Counted from the first letter of the stretch, positions 28,645 through 38,229 are shown. The stretch is 64,000 nucleotides of DNA from Streptomyces inusitatus (GCF_014651115.1 NZ_BMWG01000001.1:740840-804839), one strand, 5' to 3'. The notes: generated from the sequence alone by a model not told the origin. Program-made: numbers and translations.

Positions 28645-30699
28645 TCAGCCGATCCTCACGGTCTCGTCGATGGTCGTCTGGTCGATGTCGGAGGTCCGGA
28701 CCGTCACCTGGACCGTCCACTCCCCGGGCATCGGGATCTGGATCGACTTCGCGCTCCAGTGCCCCGCCGACAGTCGCTCGGCGGTGACCGGGAGCGGGCC
28801 GATCCGCTGCTCCCGCAGGGTGAGGGAGACCTTCGCCTCGGGGACGTCCATCGGCTTCCCGTCCGGGCTCTCGACCCGGAGATGCAGTTCGTTGCCGCCG
28901 GAGCGGGCCGGGTCCAGGGTCAGCCGCACGGTGCCCCGGCCGTCCGGGCCGCCGGTGTCGAACGGCAGCTTCAGCTCGGCGGGCCCCCGCGCCGCCGCCG
29001 GGGCCCCGCCGCCGCCCGCCTTCGCCGCGGTCTCCGTCGTACGGCCCGGTTCGGTCGCCGTCAGCACGGTGGTCACCACGAGCACCACCACCGCGACGCT
29101 CGCCTCGGCGAGCACGGAACGGCGCAGTCCGGCGCGGTCGGGGTCGGCGTCCCGCGCCTTCTTGAGGCGGGCGGTGTCCAGCGCGGCCCGCTGACGGGCC
29201 AGTTGCGCGACCCGCTCGGGGGCCTCGTCCGGGCCGCTCTGGGCGGTGGTGCCGCCCGTCTCCTTCTCCTCGGCCGCCGAACCACCCGTACCGGTGGTTT
29301 CGGCGGCGGCGGGCACAGAGACGAGATCCGCGACGCCGGCCGGTTCGGGCGCGTCCGGAGCGTCGGGTCCGTCGGCCGGTTCGGGGGCGTCGCCGAGCCG
29401 GGCGGTCCACTTCCGGGAGAACCACGCGACGCCGACCATCAGCGCCACCAGCACGGCCTTGGTCAGCAGGAGCTGTCCGTACGGCGTCCCGGTCAGCGCC
29501 GACCACGAGCCGATCTGCCGCCAGGACTGGTAGATCCCGGTCGCCGCCAGGACGACCACGCTGATGAAGGCGACCCGTGAGAACCGGCGTACCGCCGAGG
29601 CCTCGATCGACGGCGCGCGGTGCAGCGCGGTCAGCAGCGCCGCGAGCCCGCCGAGCCAGCAGGCGACGGCCAGCAGATGCAGGATGTCGAGGGGCATCGC
29701 GAGCCCCGTCTGGATCCCGGTGGAGGCGTGCTCGGAGAGCGCCCAGGTGGCGGCTATCCCGGTGGCGACGACGGTGCCGCCGACGGCGAGGCCGAAGGTG
29801 AGGTCCTTCTGCCGCGCCGCCTCCCCGGGAAGGCCCGGCAGGCCGGCCCGCTCCTGCTTCGCGTACGACCCGAAGAGCACCGCGATGAACAGCGAGGCCG
29901 CGCCGAGCAGCAGCAGCCGGGAGACCAGCGCCGCCCCCGTCCTGCTCTCCAGGACGGCGGGCAGCCCGCTCAGATCGAATACGTCCGACAGTCCGCCGGA
30001 GCGGGTGTACGGGCCGCGCAGCAGCAGCATCGCGAGGGTGGCGGCGGTGAGCGTCACCCATCCGTACGCGACGAGCCGCTGGAGCGGCCGGACCGAGGCC
30101 CCGCGCCGCCAGCAGAGCAGGATGAAGGCGGCCGCGCCGACCATCAGGGTGAAGCCCGTGTACGCGGCATAGCGGGCGATGTCGTAGAGGAGGCCGACGG
30201 CCCCGCCGCCCGCCTCGCCGGAGGGCAGGGAGACCGAGGTCTCGGAGGGCGCGCCGACGGAGAAGGTGAACGCGCCGGAGACGGGGTGGCTGTCGGCCGA
30301 CACCGCCTGCCAGGCGACGGTGTAGGTGCCGTCGGACAGACCGGTCCGGAGATCGACCGCGTAGCGGACCGTGCCGTCCTGGGAGAGATCGCGGACGGTG
30401 GCGCGGTCGGCGCGCTCACCGCCGGGGCCGAGGACCCGGATCGAGTCCTTCCCCATGGCGATCTGCTCGGAGAAGGTGAGACTCACTTCCTTCGGGGCGG
30501 TGGCGACCACCGCCCCGTCCTTTGGATCGCTCCCGGTCAGGGCGGCGTGGGCCGCCGCGGGCCCGGCGGCGGTGAGCAGCGCGCCGAGGACCGTGCACAG
30601 GAGCACGGCCACGGCGAGCAGCGCCCGCGGCGGGGAGGTCGCCCCCGGCGTGTGCCGGGCCGGGTTCGGGCCGAGGTGCGGGGCGGTGGTGGCTTTCAT
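28645..30699 (-). CDS. CopC-CopD fusion, copper resistance/transport protein
   Basis: The 684-residue protein has a signal peptide ending AAAHAAL, which leaves an N-terminal histidine after cleavage. It continues with a CopC copper-binding domain (about 50-150, with SADSHPVSGAF), a multi-spanning CopD domain (about 170-440), a charged linker, one more membrane helix near 535, and an extracytoplasmic YtkA/FixH-like domain at the C-terminus. CopC binds Cu(II) outside the membrane and CopD is thought to pass copper inward. It is central in the Sco/PCuAC/DtpA operon. Confidence 0.92.
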   Translation of the reverse strand: MKATTAPHLGPNPARHTPGATSPPRALLAVAVLLCTVLGALLTAAGPAAAHAALTGSDPKDGAVVATAPKEVSLTFSEQIAMGKDSIRVLGPGGERADRATVRDLSQDGTVRYAVDLRTGLSDGTYTVAWQAVSADSHPVSGAFTFSVGAPSETSVSLPSGEAGGGAVGLLYDIARYAAYTGFTLMVGAAAFILLCWRRGASVRPLQRLVAYGWVTLTAATLAMLLLRGPYTRSGGLSDVFDLSGLPAVLESRTGAALVSRLLLLGAASLFIAVLFGSYAKQERAGLPGLPGEAARQKDLTFGLAVGGTVVATGIAATWALSEHASTGIQTGLAMPLDILHLLAVACWLGGLAALLTALHRAPSIEASAVRRFSRVAFISVVVLAATGIYQSWRQIGSWSALTGTPYGQLLLTKAVLVALMVGVAWFSRKWTARLGDAPEPADGPDAPDAPEPAGVADLVSVPAAAETTGTGGSAAEEKETGGTTAQSGPDEAPERVAQLARQRAALDTARLKKARDADPDRAGLRRSVLAEASVAVVVLVVTTVLTATEPGRTTETAAKAGGGGAPAAARGPAELKLPFDTGGPDGRGTVRLTLDPARSGGNELHLRVESPDGKPMDVPEAKVSLTLREQRIGPLPVTAERLSAGHWSAKSIQIPMPGEWTVQVTVRTSDIDQTTIDETVRIG

Positions 30700-30721
30700 G
30701 GCGTGGTCGGTCCCCTCGTCC

Positions 30722-31186
30722 TCAGTGTTTCGCGGGGTTGTGCGTCGCCGCCTTGACCGGAAGGTCGACCGTGATCGGGTCGGACTTCTCGAAGTGCAGC
30801 TTCACGGGGACCTTCTCGCCCTGCTTCGGCCGCTGCTTCAGCCCCATGAACATGATGTGACTGCCACCGCGCGCGAGGTCCAGCCTGCCGTCGGCGGGGA
30901 CGTCGAACGCCTCCACCTTCCGCATCTTCTGGTCCTTGGACTCATGGATCGTCACATCATCGGACAAGGTGCTGGTGACGGAGGTGAGCCGGTCGGCCCC
31001 GCCGTCGTTGCGCACGGTCAGAAACCCGGCGGCCATGTCGCTGACGGGCTGGGGCATGAACGCGCCGTCGACCTTCAGCTCCGGAGCGGGCGCTTCGCCC
31101 TCCGCGGAGCAGCCGGTCAGGGCCAGGGCCAGCGCCGTGCCCAGCGCGACGGCGCCCGCCGCCGCGCCGCGGGTGGTCGGGGTCAC
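30722..31186 (-). CDS. PCuAC-domain copper chaperone lipoprotein (ECuC type)
   Basis: The 154-residue lipoprotein has a lipobox LALTGC and a PCuAC domain with the copper-binding pattern H-x(n)-M-x21-H-x-M: ESKDQKMRKVEAF, then GGSHIMFMGLK. Such proteins hold Cu(I) outside the membrane and pass it to oxidase CuA sites or other cuproenzymes. GTG 31186 overlaps the sco stop (GTGA). In S. lividans the equivalent is called ECuC. Confidence 0.93.
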   Translation of the reverse strand: MTPTTRGAAAGAVALGTALALALTGCSAEGEAPAPELKVDGAFMPQPVSDMAAGFLTVRNDGGADRLTSVTSTLSDDVTIHESKDQKMRKVEAFDVPADGRLDLARGGSHIMFMGLKQRPKQGEKVPVKLHFEKSDPITVDLPVKAATHNPAKH

Positions 31187-31863
31187 GGATTCTCCCCGCG
31201 GATGAGCTTGGGCAGATCCTTGGCGAACTGGTCGGAGGAGGTGTCCTCGCCGTAGAGGACGTATCCCTTGTCCGTCTTCGGCGAGAAGGCGACGACCTGC
31301 GCGCCGTGCATGGAGACGATGGTGTCGTCCTTCTGCTTCTTCGGCGCGTCGATGCCGATGCCCATCTGACGGGCCCCCGCCTGGATGGTCGGGAAGTCGC
31401 CGCTCAGCCCGACGAAGGACGCGTCCCCGGCGCTGGGCAGCCACTTGCCCAGCTCGGCGGGGGTGTCCCGCTCGGGGTCCGTCGTCACGAAGACGACCTG
31501 GAGCTTGTCCTGGTCGGCCTTGGGCAGCGTCTTCTCGGCGATGGCGATATTGCTCATCGTCAGCGGGCAGACGTCCGGGCAGTTGGTGTAGCCGAAGAAG
31601 ACGAGCGTCGGCTTGCCGGCGGTCCGCTCGCGCAGATCGAACTTCTTGCCCTTGGTGTCCGTCAGCACCAGGTCCGGCTTGGTGTACGGCCGGTCCAGCA
31701 CGGTTCCGGCGGCGTCCTTGTCGCGCCCGGAGAGGTCGGTCACGATGCTGCCGGAGTCGTTGGAGGGCTTGGCGGCGGCGTCCTTCTCGCCGGAGGAGCA
31801 GGCGGACAGGAGGAGTGCGGCGGCCACGGCGAGGGCGGCGGCCGGCACGGTCTTCTTAACCAT
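31183..31863 (-). CDS. sco: SCO1/SenC-family copper chaperone lipoprotein
   Basis: The 226-residue lipoprotein has lipobox LLLSACSS and a thioredoxin-fold domain with the copper/thiol motif CPDVC (FFGYTNCPDVCPLTMSN) and a downstream conserved histidine region. Sco delivers copper to the CuA site of cytochrome c oxidase and, in Streptomyces, is linked to development under low copper. It starts 48 bases after the YcnI stop and is translationally coupled to the PCuAC gene. Confidence 0.94.
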   Translation of the reverse strand: MVKKTVPAAALAVAAALLLSACSSGEKDAAAKPSNDSGSIVTDLSGRDKDAAGTVLDRPYTKPDLVLTDTKGKKFDLRERTAGKPTLVFFGYTNCPDVCPLTMSNIAIAEKTLPKADQDKLQVVFVTTDPERDTPAELGKWLPSAGDASFVGLSGDFPTIQAGARQMGIGIDAPKKQKDDTIVSMHGAQVVAFSPKTDKGYVLYGEDTSSDQFAKDLPKLIRGENP

Positions 31864-31911
31864 CGAGAGATCCCAGATCTGAGTACGGGGAAGGGTGGGC
31901 GAAGCGGTCCG

Positions 31912-32727
31912 TCAGGAGGAGCGCCGACGGCCCGCCAGGACGCCGAAGGCGACGCCGACGGCTCCGACGAGGATTCCGACGACCGCCAGGACACGGGCGG
32001 TGGAGTCCGAGTCGTCGGAGGACGAGGCCGCGCTCTCCTTGGCGTCCTTGGAGTCCTTGGCGTGCGAGCCGTCCTCGGTGTGCGAGCCGTCCTTGGCGTC
32101 GTCGGCGGCCGGGGTGCCGTGGTGGTCGTCGGCCGCTGCCGACAGCTCCAGGACCGGCGCGGGCGACTCGGGCTCCGTGCCCTCCTTCGGGGCCTCGATC
32201 CAGCGCACGACCTCCTTGTTGTCGTACGTCTGGAGGGCCTTGAAGACCAGCTGGTCGGCGTTCTCCGGCAGCTGACCCAGCGAGAGGGGGAACTGCTGGA
32301 ACTGCCCCGGCCCGATCTTGGAGCCGTCGGCGGTCCAGGTCACCTTGGAGACCGCCTCGGTGATCTGCCGGCCGTGCGACTCGATCGGCTTGGCCAGCTT
32401 CGACTTGCTGACCGTCACCTTCCAGCCCGGCACGGGCTGCGGCAGCACCGAGGCCAGCGGGTGCTCGGTCGGCATGCTGATCTCAAGCTTCACGGTGGAG
32501 GCGCTGTCCCGCTCATTGGGGACCTTGAAGTTGACCGTCGCGTAACCGCCCTTGGCGGCCTCGCCCTGCGGCTGGACGCTGACGTGCGCGGCGGCGGTGC
32601 CGGAGAACAGCAGTACGGCCGAGACGGCGACGGCGGCGGTCGCCGTGGCTCTCACAGCGAAACGCGAGGAGGCGGAGGAGGAAGCGGAGGAAGCGGCGGA
32701 AACGTTCTGGACTCTGTTGACGCTCAT
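31912..32727 (-). CDS. YcnI-domain protein, membrane-anchored copper-associated
   Basis: The 271-residue protein has a signal peptide ending GTAAAHVSV, so the mature N-terminus starts with His. This is the DUF1775/YcnI hallmark, where His1 and a Trp brace bind Cu(II). After the domain comes an Asp/Ser/Lys-rich linker (about 190-235) and a C-terminal membrane helix with RRRSS. ATG 32727. It is the first gene of the run YcnI-Sco-PCuAC-CopCD-DyP. I saw no clear CsoR-type operator in front of it. Confidence 0.9.
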   Translation of the reverse strand: MSVNRVQNVSAASSASSSASSRFAVRATATAAVAVSAVLLFSGTAAAHVSVQPQGEAAKGGYATVNFKVPNERDSASTVKLEISMPTEHPLASVLPQPVPGWKVTVSKSKLAKPIESHGRQITEAVSKVTWTADGSKIGPGQFQQFPLSLGQLPENADQLVFKALQTYDNKEVVRWIEAPKEGTEPESPAPVLELSAAADDHHGTPAADDAKDGSHTEDGSHAKDSKDAKESAASSSDDSDSTARVLAVVGILVGAVGVAFGVLAGRRRSS

Positions 32728-32821
32728 GACGAAGACACTCCACGGTGAGGAGGGACGAGGACGTGCCGGACGGAGGAAGAACGCGCGGCACCACGGCCGC
32801 GCTCCCGTCGAGTCGGCCGTG

Positions 32822-33628
32822 TCAGGCTGCGAGGACGAACCGCGCGGGCGGCCCACGCCTGATCACCGTGTGCTGAAGCGCCTCTCCCGCCCGGGGCGGA
32901 GGAGGATCGTCCGTGCCGCGCCGGGCGCGCGCCGCGTCGAGGGACGTGCGTACGAGACCGGCGCACAGCGCCCGTACCAGCGCGAGCGCGATCCGCAGCG
33001 GGCGCAGCCGGGCGGCGTCGGACGCCGCCGCGACCTCCCGCGCGGAGCGGGCGGACAGCCCGGCGAGCCGGGTCAGCGCCAGATCCCCGCGCCGCAGCAG
33101 CCAGCCGGTCGCGAGCGCGGCCAGCAGATGGGCCAGCAGCATGGGGAGGGAGGGCAGCAGCTCGGGCCGGGCCACCGGTTGCGCGGTGTGCGCGGGCGGG
33201 TTCAGCCCGGCCAGGGTGACGATCTGGTGCGCCTCGGACGGGGAGAGCGAGGCCGCGCCCGCCCCGCAGGTCAGCTTCGCGGCCATCCTGATCAGCATGT
33301 CGTCGGCGGTCGGCGGCAGCCGCAGCTCGTGCTGCTGGCCGAGTCCGAACAGCGAGTGCAGGGCCAGCTGCCCCAGCCCCAGCGCGAGGGTGATCGACGG
33401 CAGCGAGCGCGTCCGGCCCGTGAAGGGCAGTACGAGGACGAACATCCCGGCGAACCCGGCGAGCAGCGTCCACCAGGGCACGGCCGCGCAGGCGGCCAGC
33501 GCGTGCCCCGTCGCGGACAGCGCGACGCAGACCGCGGTGAACACCGCGGCCCTCAGCAGCCGTGGGCCGGCTCCGGCGCGGGGACCGAAGAGCCCCGGCG
33601 GAGTCGGTGGGGACGACAGGGACGACAT
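32822..33628 (-). CDS. Polytopic membrane protein, function unknown
   Basis: The 268-residue protein has hydrophobic segments at about 25-48 (AAVFTAVCVALSATGHALA), 50-70, 78-96 and 160-178 (LPMLLAHLLAALATGW). Between them is an exposed loop with AAKLTCGAGAA. No motif I know. It lies upstream of the copper operon on the same strand with a 94-base gap, so it may belong to it; a copper role is only a guess from position. Confidence 0.72.
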   Translation of the reverse strand: MSSLSSPPTPPGLFGPRAGAGPRLLRAAVFTAVCVALSATGHALAACAAVPWWTLLAGFAGMFVLVLPFTGRTRSLPSITLALGLGQLALHSLFGLGQQHELRLPPTADDMLIRMAAKLTCGAGAASLSPSEAHQIVTLAGLNPPAHTAQPVARPELLPSLPMLLAHLLAALATGWLLRRGDLALTRLAGLSARSAREVAAASDAARLRPLRIALALVRALCAGLVRTSLDAARARRGTDDPPPPRAGEALQHTVIRRGPPARFVLAA

Positions 33629-33823
33629 GGCCGGGACATCATCCCACTGCGCCCCCGGCCGTGATACGGCAGGCCCGGCCGTGGCGTCGCGCGGGAGCCC
33701 CGCACCGCCGTACCGGTCGCGAGCGTCGGCCGAATGAGCGCAATCACCGCCGCTCCGTGCTTACCGACCGTCTCCGGTGGCAATACGTATCGGTATGTCG
33801 AGCCGCAGCCAGGAGGCTGGAGC

Positions 33824-34282
33824 ATGAGCATCTGGTGGTCTCTCCACTTGCGGCGCGAAGCTGCCAGCATTCCGCTCGCGCGCCGCCTGCTGCTCGGCAC
33901 GATGGAGACCGCGGGAGTCGATTCCGACATCTGCTTCGATCTCTCCGTGGCCCTCAGCGAGGCCTGCGCCAACGCGGTGGAGCACGGCGGCGGCCACGGC
34001 CAGGGCGGGACCTCGGGGGCGTACCGGGTCACCGCGTATCTGGACGGCGAGAAGTGCCGTATCGAGGTGGCCGACTCGGGCCCGGGCTTTCCCGCCAGGC
34101 CCGCCGGCTGCGCGCACACCAGGGCGCAGGTTCCGGCGATGGCCGAGAGCGGGCGCGGGCTCTGTCTGATCGAGCAGCTCGCCGACCATGTGCACTTCGG
34201 CAACCGGCCGGGGCACGGCGCGGTGGTCAGCTTCGACAAGGTCCTCAAATGGCGGGAGGACGCGCTGCTCAAGGTCTCGTAA
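33824..34282 (+). CDS. RsbW-like ATP-binding protein (anti-sigma/serine kinase family)
   Basis: The 152-residue GHKL ATPase has N-box ALSEACANAVEHG, G1 motif VADSGPGFP and G2 region SGRGLCLIEQLAD. Streptomyces has dozens of such kinases; known members switch SigB-like sigma factors or partner PP2C phosphatases. ATG 33824 has AGGAGG seven bases upstream. An in-frame ATG at 33734 lacks an SD. No anti-anti-sigma gene is adjacent; the PP2C gene at 35961-37646 is a possible partner. Confidence 0.86.
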   Translation: MSIWWSLHLRREAASIPLARRLLLGTMETAGVDSDICFDLSVALSEACANAVEHGGGHGQGGTSGAYRVTAYLDGEKCRIEVADSGPGFPARPAGCAHTRAQVPAMAESGRGLCLIEQLADHVHFGNRPGHGAVVSFDKVLKWREDALLKVS

Positions 34283-34316
34283 GACCTGAGCGGGCGCGCC
34301 CTCCGTACAGCCGGTC

Positions 34317-34364
34317 GAGCTTTTGAGCTCTTGAGCTTTTGAGCTCTTGAGCTTTTGAGCTCTT
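34317..34364. repeat. Three exact tandem copies of a 16-bp repeat
   Basis: GAGCTTTTGAGCTCTT is repeated three times without change between the 3' ends of the convergent kinase and pepP genes. The array is about 44% GC in a >70% GC neighbourhood, and each unit holds the palindrome GAGCTC. Confidence 0.9.
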
Positions 34365-34367
34365 GGG

Positions 34368-35825
34368 TCAGCTCTTCAGCGAGGCCATCCACGCCTCGAC
34401 CTCGTCGGCCTGCCGGGGCAGGCTCTCCGAGAGATTCCGGTTGCCGTCCTCGGTGACCAGGATGTCGTCCTCGATCCGGACACCGATGCCGCGGTACTCC
34501 TCGGGCACGGTCAGATCGTCCGCCTGGAAGTAGAGCCCGGGCTCCACCGTCAGACACATTCCCGGCTCCAGGGTGCCGTCGACATACGCCTCGGTGCGCG
34601 CGGCGGCGCAGTCGTGGACGTCCATGCCGAGCATGTGACCGGTGCCGTGCAGGGTCCAGCGGCGCTGGAGGCCCAGTTCCAGGACGCGCTCCACCGGGCC
34701 TTCGAGCAGTCCCCACTCGACCAGACGCTCGGCGAGCACATGCTGCGAGGCGTCGTGGAAGTCGCGGAACTTCGCGCCGGGGCGCACGGCGGCGATGCCC
34801 GCCTCCTGGGCGTCGTACACCGCGTCGTAGATCTTGCGCTGGAGCTCGCTGTACCGGCCGTTGATCGGCAGGGTGCGGGTGATGTCGGCGGTGTACAGCT
34901 CGTTGGTCTCCACACCCGCGTCGAGCAGCAGCAGATCGCCGGAGCGGACCTGGCCGTCGTTGCGGACCCAGTGCAGGGTGGTGGCGTGCGGGCCGGCGGC
35001 GCAGATCGAGCCGTAGCCGACATCGTTGCCCTCTACACGGGCACGCAGGAAGAACGTTCCTTCGATGTAGCGCTCGCTGGTCGCCTCGGCCTTGTCGAGG
35101 ACCTTGACGACGTCCTCGAAACCGCGGGCGGTGGAGTCGCACGCCTTCTGCAGCTCCGCGATCTCGAACGCGTCCTTCACCGCGCGGGCCTCGGAGAGGT
35201 AGACGCGCAGCTCCTCGTCGCGCTCAGCGGTGACCTTGTCGGTCAGCGTGGCCTCGATGCCGGCGTCGTGACCGCGCACCGCGCGGACCGGACCGGTCGC
35301 CTCGCCCAGCGCGGCGGCCAGCTCGCGGACATCCTTCGCGGGGATGCCCAGCAGGCTCTCGGCCTCGGTGAGGGAGTGCCGGCGGCCGACCCACAGCTCG
35401 CCCTGGCCGGAGAGCCAGAACTCGCCGTTCTCACGGTTGGAGCGCGGCAGCAGATAGATGGTGGCGCGGTGGCCGTCGGCGGTGGGCTCCAGCACCAGGA
35501 CGCCGTCCTCGGACTGGTCGCCGGTGAGGTAGGCGTACTCCGTGGAGGCACGGAAGGAGTACTCCGTGTCGTTGGAGCGCGTCTTCAGATTGCCCGAGGG
35601 GATCACCAGCCGCTCGCCGGGGAAGCGGGCCGACAGGGCGGCGCGGCGGTCGGCGGTGTGGGCGGCCTGGCCGATGGGCTCCAGATCGCGCAGCTCGGTG
35701 TCGGCCCAGCCGCTCGCCATGTTGTCGGCGAGCTCGTCGGACACGCCCGGGTACAGGCCGTTCTTCCGCGGCTTGATCTGCTGCTCTTCCTCTTCCGGGG
35801 TACTCGGGTTGAGTTCCTCGGTCAC
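34368..35825 (-). CDS. pepP: Xaa-Pro aminopeptidase (aminopeptidase P)
   Basis: The 485-residue enzyme has the AMP_N domain (about 60-200) and the pita-bread metallopeptidase fold with the five metal ligands in order: D in LLLDAGVE, D in ADITRTL, H in HGTGHMLGMDVHD, E in TVEPGLY and E in GVRIEDD. It removes N-terminal residues before proline, using Mn2+. It appears to be monocistronic. ATG 35825. Confidence 0.96.
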   Translation of the reverse strand: MTEELNPSTPEEEEQQIKPRKNGLYPGVSDELADNMASGWADTELRDLEPIGQAAHTADRRAALSARFPGERLVIPSGNLKTRSNDTEYSFRASTEYAYLTGDQSEDGVLVLEPTADGHRATIYLLPRSNRENGEFWLSGQGELWVGRRHSLTEAESLLGIPAKDVRELAAALGEATGPVRAVRGHDAGIEATLTDKVTAERDEELRVYLSEARAVKDAFEIAELQKACDSTARGFEDVVKVLDKAEATSERYIEGTFFLRARVEGNDVGYGSICAAGPHATTLHWVRNDGQVRSGDLLLLDAGVETNELYTADITRTLPINGRYSELQRKIYDAVYDAQEAGIAAVRPGAKFRDFHDASQHVLAERLVEWGLLEGPVERVLELGLQRRWTLHGTGHMLGMDVHDCAAARTEAYVDGTLEPGMCLTVEPGLYFQADDLTVPEEYRGIGVRIEDDILVTEDGNRNLSESLPRQADEVEAWMASLKS

Positions 35826-35960
35826 GTCAGCCTCCTCGATACGACACTGGACCGGTCTCCATCGTATGTGTGAGCCGAAGACACCCCGAAGGGATGTGAG
35901 GAATAAGACATAAGGGGTGTCCAGGTGGCTGATGGCGGATCGTGACCGGATCGCCTCATA

Positions 35961-37646
35961 TCACTCGAAACGGGCCGCGAGCAGTACGACGTCCTCCTCG
36001 CCGCCCGTCCCTTCCGTCCCGCCCGTCCCTTCCTGGCCTTCCTGGCCCTCGCCCGGCTGCGCGCCCTCGGCGGCGGGGCCGTCCCGGAACAGCGTGTTCA
36101 GTACGTGGTCGGCGACCGCCCCCGGATCCTCGCGGGCCGCCCGGGGCACGCCCACGGCGGCCGAGCGCAGCCGGGCGAAGGCCCGGTCCATCGGGTCGCC
36201 GGTGCGCCGCAGCAGTCCGTCCGTATAGAGAAGCACCGTTTCTCCGGGCTCGGGAGTCAGCTCCACGCTCGGCGCTTCCCAGCAGGCGAGCATCCCCAGC
36301 GGGGCCGACAGCGAGGTCTCCACGAACTCGGTCCGCCGCTCGCCGACCACCAGCGGTGGGGTGTGCCCGGCCCCGGCGAGCACCACGCGCGCCGCCGACG
36401 GCTCGGCGTAGGCGAAGAGCGCGGTGGCGGTCCTGGCGGGTTCGGTCAGCCGGAGCAGCAGTTCGAGATCGGAGAGTACGGCGACGGGGTCCTCGCCCTC
36501 CATCACGGCGTACGCCCGCAGGGAGGCCCGCAGCCGGGCCGTCGCGGCCAGCGCGCCCGGCCCCGAGCCGCTGACCGATCCGACGGCCAGCCCCAGCGCG
36601 CCGTCGGGCAGCGGCAGCGCGTCGTACCAGTCGCCGCCGCCGCTCCGGCCGCCCAGCCGGCGGGCGGCGAGCCGCACCCCGGGCACCCTGGGCAGCCTGC
36701 TGGGCAGCAGCTCCTCGGCGACGGCCGCCACCGTGCGGCGGGCGTGCTCCAGCTCCGCCAGCCGGGCCAGATGCTCGGCGGCGTACCGCGCGTAGCGGCC
36801 GAGCAGATGGCGTCGGCGGTCTCCGGGCGACGAGGGTTCGTCGTACATCCACACGGCCACGCCCAGGAGACCGGCCGTCTCGGTGGTGAGGGGCTGGGCG
36901 TATTCGGCGGCGTAGCCGAGGCGGCCCGCGACCTCGCGGTGGCGGGGATCGACGGAGGGGTCCCCGAAGAGATCGGGGTGGGCGACGGCCTCCGGGGGCC
37001 CGGCGGCGGCGCTCTCCAGGATCCGGCCGTACGCGGTGGCGCACCGGGGGACGGTCTCGATGTGGCCCAGTTCGGCGTGGGTGAAGCCGAGACCCCTGGT
37101 GAGTGCGGGAGCATGGCTGCCGCTGCCGCTGCCGCTGCCGCCGAGCCGGCCCGGGCCCGCGGCCGACGCGGGCGGCCGGGGTTCGAGGACCACCAGACCG
37201 CGGCGGGCACCGGCCAGGGCGGCCCCGGCCGCCAGCAGCTCCTTCAGAGCCGCGTCGAGGGAGCCGGTCCTGTTCAGGCGCTCGGTCAGCTCCTGAAGAG
37301 CGGCCAGATCGGAGACCCAGCCCGCGAGCCGGTCCTGGAGCACCCGCCGGGGGTCCGCGGTGACCGGTGCGGAAGAGAGGTCGGAAGGAAGATCGGAGGG
37401 GAGGCCGGTGGGAAGGCCGGGCGGAAGATCGAAAAGGCCGGGAAGATCAGCCGCATTTTCCGTTGGATGAGGAACTGGTGAGTCGATTCCAGCCACTTTC
37501 GGCAGGTGAGGGGTACTCATCGCAGTCGGCTTTCCGACTGGTGCGTTTCGCTCAATAGCATCGCAAACCCCCATGTCATTCATGTCATTCTGCGCCGCTA
37601 CCCATGGATCCACATCTACACGGAGAAGTAAGGGGATGTCCAGCAT
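35961..37646 (-). CDS. GAF/PP2C (SpoIIE-type) Ser/Thr phosphatase
   Basis: The 561-residue protein has a low-complexity start, a GAF-like sensor (about 110-310, with RGLVVLEPR and TETAGLLGVAVWMYDE) and a C-terminal SpoIIE phosphatase domain (VAEELLPSRLPRVPG, GGDWYDALPLPDG, GAGHTPPLV, LLYTDGLLRRTGD). The metal-ligand aspartates are D in GGDW and D in YTDG. A DVxGHG-type aspartate appears replaced (VGSVSGSG), so full activity is uncertain. Such enzymes dephosphorylate anti-anti-sigma factors and oppose RsbW-like kinases, which occur on both sides here. Confidence 0.88.
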   Translation of the reverse strand: MLDIPLLLRVDVDPWVAAQNDMNDMGVCDAIERNAPVGKPTAMSTPHLPKVAGIDSPVPHPTENAADLPGLFDLPPGLPTGLPSDLPSDLSSAPVTADPRRVLQDRLAGWVSDLAALQELTERLNRTGSLDAALKELLAAGAALAGARRGLVVLEPRPPASAAGPGRLGGSGSGSGSHAPALTRGLGFTHAELGHIETVPRCATAYGRILESAAAGPPEAVAHPDLFGDPSVDPRHREVAGRLGYAAEYAQPLTTETAGLLGVAVWMYDEPSSPGDRRRHLLGRYARYAAEHLARLAELEHARRTVAAVAEELLPSRLPRVPGVRLAARRLGGRSGGGDWYDALPLPDGALGLAVGSVSGSGPGALAATARLRASLRAYAVMEGEDPVAVLSDLELLLRLTEPARTATALFAYAEPSAARVVLAGAGHTPPLVVGERRTEFVETSLSAPLGMLACWEAPSVELTPEPGETVLLYTDGLLRRTGDPMDRAFARLRSAAVGVPRAAREDPGAVADHVLNTLFRDGPAAEGAQPGEGQEGQEGTGGTEGTGGEEDVVLLAARFE

Positions 37647-38229
37647 TGCACCAGTGGGATTGATGGTGTCTATGGGACCTTGAACTCCCCTTGGGGGAAT
37701 CTTGAACTTGGCCGAAAAATACGCCTGATGGAGGTCAATGCGGTCGACTGAGGGCGTTCGGCAGTGGATCCCCTCGGTGGATCTCTCCGGGGTGAGACCC
37801 CGGAGCAGCCGCCGCGGAACGCGTCATACCAAGCGTGGTGGGTACGTAAACAGTGATGGCCAGGGTTAATTGGGACCGCTCCGGAACCTGGCGATCGGCT
37901 CAGGCGTCCTAACAGCCGCAGGCCGCGCCAGAACTCCACAGCAGACCCGCGAACGGCGGGACGATCCCGGAAGCTGTGGGCGCGGACAGCGAGCGCCAGG
38001 CGCGCGCCACCCCGTGGCCGCGCGTTGAATGGAGCACGGCCCACGTTCGGCTCCCGGCGGCGATCCTGTCGCAGGCGAGGTGGGGACACCCCCATGCCGT
38101 CGGCGCGGAGCGGTGATACGCCGATCAGCACGTATCCGTACGCACAGTACGCATTTTGTACGCACAGTGAAGAGTCGCACCCATGGTGCGATGTGGACCT
38201 CGGCGTTCAACGGAAAGGAACGAGCGCAC
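37647..38229. other. Intergenic region between PP2C and prim-pol-like gene
   Basis: This 583-base divergent gap has no gene I can support. It is AT-richer near 37660-37720 and 37840-37880. Close to the prim-pol gene it has an 11-bp direct repeat, GTACGCACAGT, at 38138-38148 and 38158-38168, spaced exactly 20 bases (two helical turns), which looks like an operator. Confidence 0.5.

Noticed and set aside
34317..34364. CRISPR-like array
   Set aside because: The 16-bp units are directly adjacent with no spacers and there are no cas genes.
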